A DNA stretch of 8,738 nt from a bacterium (lineage in GTDB: Bacteria > Babelota > Babeliae > Babelales > RVW-14), in assembly GCA_023249935.1 (NCBI GenBank), contig JAHFBQ010000058.1, forward strand, positions 1 to 8,738, read 5' to 3'. The translations under genes were made by a program, and so were the position numbers. This document shows, piece by piece, positions 6,663 to 8,738 of the stretch (its first letter is position 1; every line of letters begins with the position of its first letter). The notes beneath the pieces were generated by a model. The model worked only from the letters and a program-made list of their open reading frames with translations, was not told the DNA's origin and did no database searches.

Positions 6663-6950
6663 TTATGAGATTTTGAGTTGTACGCCATCACACAAGAGAG
6701 TTCTAACTTCCTGCTCATTCTTTGTTGTTTTAATGAGTATCGTTTTAGTACGTGCCGTTTTGCCTAACAAGATGCTCACGTCATTACGGGTGAGGTCAAG
6801 CTTTTCGGCGACAAGGCGAACTAATTCGTCGTTGGCTTTACCTTTTTCAGGTGGGCTTTTTAGTGAGCATTTGAGTGTGCCGTTTTTGTCAATCTGGCAT
6901 GTTGATCGGCCTGAGCTTGGAATTACTTTAATAATAATCTGTAATGCCAT
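6663..6950 (-). CDS. DUF167/YggU-family protein
   Basis: This 95-residue protein matches the small DUF167/YggU family: strand-rich start MALQIIIKVIP, the diagnostic PPEKGKANDELVRLVAEKL at 33-51, then VSILLGKTARTKTILI at 58-73, where the family has G-x-x-[SA]-R-x-K. Its biochemical role is not established. ATG 6950 is preceded by AAGGGTG (6960-6954), which supports this start. The frame stays open upstream to 7097 but would then overlap tRNA-Arg and code for an unlikely extension. The gene is often found beside cell-division or secretion genes in bacteria; here it is directly upstream of gspF/pilC with a 2-base gap, implying one transcript. Confidence 0.88.
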   Translation of the reverse strand: MALQIIIKVIPSSGRSTCQIDKNGTLKCSLKSPPEKGKANDELVRLVAEKLDLTRNDVSILLGKTARTKTILIKTTKNEQEVRTLLCDGVQLKIS

Positions 6951-6993
6951 GATCACCCTTGAAACATTTTTTAGAATTTTTTGAGAAAAAAGT

Positions 6994-7022
6994 GGGACAT
7001 TTTCAAATTTCATGCTTATAAT
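6994..7022 (+). promoter_or_regulatory. Promoter of the tRNA-Arg/Ser cluster
   Basis: A perfect TATAAT at 7017-7022 lies 17 bases after GGGACA (6994-6999; 4/6 of TTGACA), with a TG two bases before the -10. Transcription would begin near 7029, about 60 bases before tRNA-Arg, and can cover tRNA-Arg, tRNA-Ser(GCT), the GIY-YIG gene and tRNA-Ser(TGA). Confidence 0.6.
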
Positions 7023-7089
7023 ATCTGGCAATTGTTGGAAACAACAGAACTCTTCAAAGATCTTCAAAATTTTTAGCATCAAAGATTTT

Positions 7090-7163
7090 GCGCCCATAGC
7101 TCAATTGGATAGAGCATCAGACTACGGATCTGAAGGTTAGAGGTTCGACTCCTCTTGGGCGCA
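7090..7163 (+). tRNA. tRNA-Arg(ACG)
   Basis: Acceptor GCGCCCA/TGGGCGC, D-arm AGCTCAATTGGATAGAGC, anticodon stem TCAGA/TCTGA with loop CTACGGA (anticodon ACG at 7124-7126, reading CGN after A34-to-inosine editing), T-arm AGAGGTTCGACTCCTCT, discriminator A7163. No CCA is encoded (TTTTG follows), unlike the other three tRNAs here. Confidence 0.96.
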
Positions 7164-7179
7164 TTTTGTTTTTTCATGT

Positions 7180-7271
7180 GGAGAGATGGCTGAGTGGTCG
7201 AAAGCGCTTGCCTGCTAAGTGAGTATCGGGGGAAACCCTGATCGAGGGTTCGAATCCCTCTCTCTCCACCA
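7180..7271 (+). tRNA. tRNA-Ser(GCT)
   Basis: Acceptor GGAGAGA/TCTCTCC, anticodon stem CTTGC/GTGAG with loop CTGCTAA (anticodon GCT at 7214-7216, reading AGC/AGU), long variable arm CGGGG-GAAA-CCCTG as in class II tRNAs, T-arm GAGGGTTCGAATCCCTC. A73 (rather than the usual bacterial G73) is followed by encoded CCA at 7269-7271, which is shared with the start of repeat copy B. Confidence 0.95.
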
Positions 7272-7358
7272 GCCTTCGCTCACAAGTGAGCTACGGCTGG
7301 CAGGCCAGATTAAGGAAAGCGAAGGCTGCGCGCCATAGCTCGTAGAGCGACGGCGGGC
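7269..7358 (+). repeat. tRNA-3'-end double-hairpin repeat, copy B
   Basis: This 90-base element begins at the CCA of tRNA-Ser(GCT), as copy A does at tRNA-Leu. Hairpin 1 is 7269-7300; hairpin 2 is 7328-7358 with loop GTA. Both hairpins have the plan GCC-[8 bases]-GAGC-[TAC or GAC]-GGC and each is followed by GGCAGGC (7298-7304; 7356-7362), so the element looks like two diverged tandem modules. AGCCTTCGCT (7271-7280) can also pair with AGCGAAGGCT (7318-7327), giving an alternative fold. It ends five bases before the GIY-YIG start codon. Confidence 0.9.
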
Positions 7359-7363
7359 AGGCG

Positions 7364-7627
7364 ATGAAGATGAGTATTAAAAAAGAGTTTTTTGTTTATC
7401 TGCTACAATCTGTTGAATCTAAAAACCAATTTTACACTGGCATTACAGATAATTTAGAACGAAGATTGAGCGTGCATAATAGTGGAAACTCAGAGCATAC
7501 AGCACGTTACGCGCCCTGGACTCTTATCACTTATGTTGGTTTTAGCGATGAAATAAAGGCGCGAGCGTTTGAAAAATATTTGAAATCTGGTTCTGGTCGG
7601 GCTTTTGCAAATAGGCATTTTAGATAA
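7364..7627 (+). CDS. Small GIY-YIG nuclease-domain protein
   Basis: This 87-residue single-domain protein has the GIY-YIG core: FVYLLQS at 10-16 (GIY strand), FYTGIT at 23-28 (YIG strand), NLERRLSVHNSG at 30-41 with the catalytic-type Arg33/34, and ARAFEKYLKSGSGRAF at 66-81 carrying the metal-site Glu70. The length and SGSGRAF ending match the stand-alone UPF0213/URI-like group, whose members resemble homing and repair endonucleases; few have a known target. The gene is wedged between tRNA-Ser(GCT) plus repeat copy B and tRNA-Ser(TGA), 13 bases before the latter. ATG 7364 or 7370 could be the start. The only purine-rich site is the repeat's own tail (GGGCAGG, 7355-7361), close to the start, so translation may depend on repeat sequence or be weak. 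Confidence 0.85.
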   Translation: MKMSIKKEFFVYLLQSVESKNQFYTGITDNLERRLSVHNSGNSEHTARYAPWTLITYVGFSDEIKARAFEKYLKSGSGRAFANRHFR

Positions 7628-7640
7628 AAGCTCATTCAAT

Positions 7641-7732
7641 GGAGAGGTGGCTGAGTGGTTTAAGGCAACGGTCTTGAAAACCGTCATCTCGGGAAACTGG
7701 GATCGGGGGTTCGAATCCCCCCCTCTCCACCA
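7641..7732 (+). tRNA. tRNA-Ser(TGA)
   Basis: Acceptor GGAGAGG/CCTCTCC, anticodon stem ACGGT/ACCGT with loop CTTGAAA (anticodon TGA at 7675-7677, reading UCN), variable arm, T-arm GGGGGTTCGAATCCCCC, A73 and encoded CCA at 7730-7732. No double-hairpin repeat follows this tRNA. Confidence 0.96.
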
Positions 7733-7746
7733 TAAAAATTTCCTTT

Positions 7747-7779
7747 CCAAGAGAAATATCTTGGGGGTTTGCTTATTTT
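7747..7779 (+). terminator. Terminator of the tRNA cluster
   Basis: CCAAGA (7747-7752) pairs with TCTTGG (7759-7764), and further T-G pairs can extend the stem. The hairpin is followed by GGGTTTGCTTATTTT. It sits 15 bases after tRNA-Ser(TGA), where a cluster terminator is expected; the T tract is interrupted. Confidence 0.6.
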
Positions 7780-7806
7780 CGCAGACGCAACTAAAAAACG
7801 TTGGTA

Positions 7807-7864
7807 TTCTCGATTTTTGCAAAATTGAACAAAGGTTGGGTGAATATCATGATTAAATCGAGAA
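7807..7864 (+). promoter_or_regulatory. Inverted repeat enclosing the phosphatase start
   Basis: TTCTCGATTT (7807-7816) is exactly complementary to AAATCGAGAA (7855-7864). In mRNA this 10-bp stem would place the ribosome binding site and ATG 7849 in a 38-base loop. It may be a translational control hairpin, or chance. Confidence 0.35.
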
Positions 7865-8439
7865 CAAGGTTTTATTTTATTCGTCATGGTGAAACAGAGT
7901 TAAATAAGTTGGGTCTTTATTCGGGAAGTACGAATATCCCTCTTAATGAGATGGGCAGGTTGCAGGCCCAAGCGGCGGCTAAATGGTTACGGGCGCATCC
8001 TATTAAATCTATTGCCGCAAGTCCTTTGCTGCGTGCATTTGAGACGGCGAGCATCATTGGACAACAGATTGGGATCGAGCCGGTTGTCATCCATGAGCTA
8101 CAGGAATGTCATCTTGGTGTCATGGAGAGGCAGCCACATCAAGGTACGTGGCCAGAGTATGCCCACAAGTGGCGTAGCGGTTTTACGTTCGAAGAAGGGG
8201 AGCCATTCGAAGATTTTAGAAACAGGGTGGTAAGAGCAGTTGATCAAGCGTTGGCGCTTGAGGGGCCGGTTTTGGTTGTGGCGCACGGGGCATTTGGGAT
8301 GGCCTTGGGGCATGCGTTGGGTCATGAGCATGTTTCATTTGATAATGCGGTGCCGCACCACATTGAGCCTCACGAGAAGTATGAGCATGGCTGGCGGATA
8401 GCGCCGCTAGCAAAGCACGATTTTGATGAGAGTGCGTGA
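7849..8439 (+). CDS. Histidine phosphatase superfamily (phosphoglycerate-mutase-like) protein
   Basis: This 196-residue protein has the full histidine-phosphatase set: RHGETELN at 12-19 with phospho-accepting His13, the second Arg in SPLLRAFETA (Arg62), the acid/base Glu86 in LQECHLG, and the second His146 in VVAHGAFG. The length and motifs resemble GpmB/CobC-type phosphatases rather than the longer glycolytic dPGM, so a small-molecule phosphatase is more likely; the substrate is not predictable. The C-terminus is His-rich (PHHIEPHEKYEH). I start it at ATG 7849, with GGGTG (7838-7842) or AAAGG (7831-7835) upstream; a TTG at 7801 in the same frame is less likely. It is separated from the tRNA cluster by a terminator-like hairpin and converges on the SRPBCC gene. 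Confidence 0.88.
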   Translation: MIKSRTRFYFIRHGETELNKLGLYSGSTNIPLNEMGRLQAQAAAKWLRAHPIKSIAASPLLRAFETASIIGQQIGIEPVVIHELQECHLGVMERQPHQGTWPEYAHKWRSGFTFEEGEPFEDFRNRVVRAVDQALALEGPVLVVAHGAFGMALGHALGHEHVSFDNAVPHHIEPHEKYEHGWRIAPLAKHDFDESA

Positions 8440-8443
8440 AAAT

Positions 8444-8472
8444 CTGGATCCCGGATCGGAGTCCGGGACGAC
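8444..8472 (-). repeat. REP-like short palindromic repeat, copy 2, possible terminator
   Basis: On the minus strand it reads GTCGTCCCGGACTCCG and so on, with a perfect 7-bp stem TCCCGGA/TCCGGGA (8449-8455 with 8462-8468). It shares its layout with copy 1 at 466-490. It lies between two convergent genes, where it may help end transcription, although no T tract follows. Confidence 0.65.
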
Positions 8473-8518
8473 GTGCTAGTAGCAGAATTACTTCTCAATT
8501 TAGTTTGTCGAAATCGCA

Positions 8519-8738
8519 TCATGCCGCATTTACCAGGTTTTGCATCGATGTTGGCAGTCCTGCCTTGATTTTGTAGCCGATGATGCGCTTCCACAAGAAG
8601 GTTAACGGGCCACTGATGCTGACGGTGTGGGTAACGCGTAGGCCGGCTGACGTCTGTTCAAGCACGTGGTCAAAGACGAGCGTCGCAAGCGGCAGCTTGG
8701 TAACATCGGTGACTTGGCAAAGCGGTTCACATTTTGCG
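8519..8738 (-). CDS. C-terminal part of SRPBCC-fold (polyketide cyclase/START-like) protein
   Basis: An open minus-strand frame enters from the window edge (codons from 8737) and stops with TGA at 8521-8519, giving the last 72 residues. The pattern LVFDHVLEQTSAGLRVTHTV, then ISGPLTFLWKRIIG and KAGLPTSMQNLVNAA is typical of the SRPBCC/Bet-v1-like family: LxFxHxLExxxxGTRVTHxVxIxGPLxxLFxRxIG, then GLPxxxxxLxxxA. Members bind hydrophobic ligands or act as cyclase/aromatase-like proteins; many bacterial ones have no assigned role. The start and ligand pocket are outside the window. Confidence 0.75.
   Translation of the reverse strand, partial: AKCEPLCQVTDVTKLPLATLVFDHVLEQTSAGLRVTHTVSISGPLTFLWKRIIGYKIKAGLPTSMQNLVNAA

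Noticed and set aside
6951..7097. Upstream extension of the DUF167 frame
   Set aside because: It would overlap tRNA-Arg and add a non-conserved segment; ATG 6950 has a ribosome binding site and matches the family start.
5221..7358. Composite transposon bounded by the two inverted double-hairpin copies
   Set aside because: The interior holds ordinary chromosomal genes (tRNAs, gspF, DUF167) and no transposase, and each copy is tied to its own tRNA end, so they look like independent insertions.
7605..7856. 83-codon plus-strand frame across tRNA-Ser(TGA)
   Set aside because: GEVAEWFKATVLKT is translated serine tRNA sequence, a common false gene call.
7490..7887. Two minus-strand frames containing GGDSNPR/GGIRTPDP-like peptides
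   Set aside because: These are antisense translations of tRNA-Ser(TGA), also well-known spurious calls.
1..8738. CRISPR array, integrase, restriction or toxin-antitoxin system
   Set aside because: I found no regularly spaced direct repeats and no proteins with the relevant motifs on either strand.

Overview
The window is a 8.7 kb piece of a bacterial chromosome. It carries eight recognisable protein-coding genes, two further genes cut by the window edges, four tRNA genes and several families of short palindromic repeats. No marker gene fixes the taxon. The mix fits a Gram-negative, host-associated bacterium: a mitochondrial-carrier-like protein with a Sec-type signal peptide, a second exported ATPase of the MutS superfamily, a GspF/PilC inner-membrane protein, a neighbouring protein with a basic/poly-cysteine tail, and REP-like repeats. 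I would first suspect an intracellular lineage such as Dependentiae/Babeliae, with Legionellales, Rickettsiales or Chlamydiae-like bacteria as alternatives. This placement is inference.

Layout. 1-246: end of a plus-strand gene whose product finishes in six consecutive cysteines. 247-778: gene-free and rich in hairpins, with one REP-like copy and a 12-bp inverted repeat. 779-1762 (+): three-repeat mitochondrial carrier (SLC25) homologue with a signal peptide. It ends in a strong bidirectional terminator shared with a convergent minus-strand gene set. That set, read 5194 to 1808, is HIT-family hydrolase, membrane-anchored alpha/beta hydrolase and signal-peptide-bearing MutS-like ATPase, spaced 5 and 22 bases apart like an operon. 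Upstream of it lie tRNA-Leu(CAA) and an 87-bp double-hairpin repeat. Further upstream on the minus strand are a GspF/PilC gene and a DUF167/YggU gene separated by 2 bases.

7090-7732 is a plus-strand tRNA cluster: Arg(ACG), Ser(GCT), Ser(TGA). A second, 90-bp copy of the double-hairpin repeat starts at the CCA end of tRNA-Ser(GCT). A small GIY-YIG nuclease gene begins five bases after that repeat and ends 13 bases before tRNA-Ser(TGA). Next come a histidine-phosphatase (phosphoglycerate-mutase-like) gene, a second REP-like palindrome, and the 3' part of a convergent SRPBCC-fold gene.

Two things stand out. The first is the pair of signal-peptide-bearing proteins of families that normally work inside cells or mitochondria (SLC25 carrier, MutS ATPase), which are candidates for export towards a host. 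The second is the GIY-YIG gene plus tRNA-3'-end repeat, which looks like a small tRNA-associated mobile or domesticated unit, with one repeat copy beside the nuclease gene and another 2 kb away at an unrelated tRNA.
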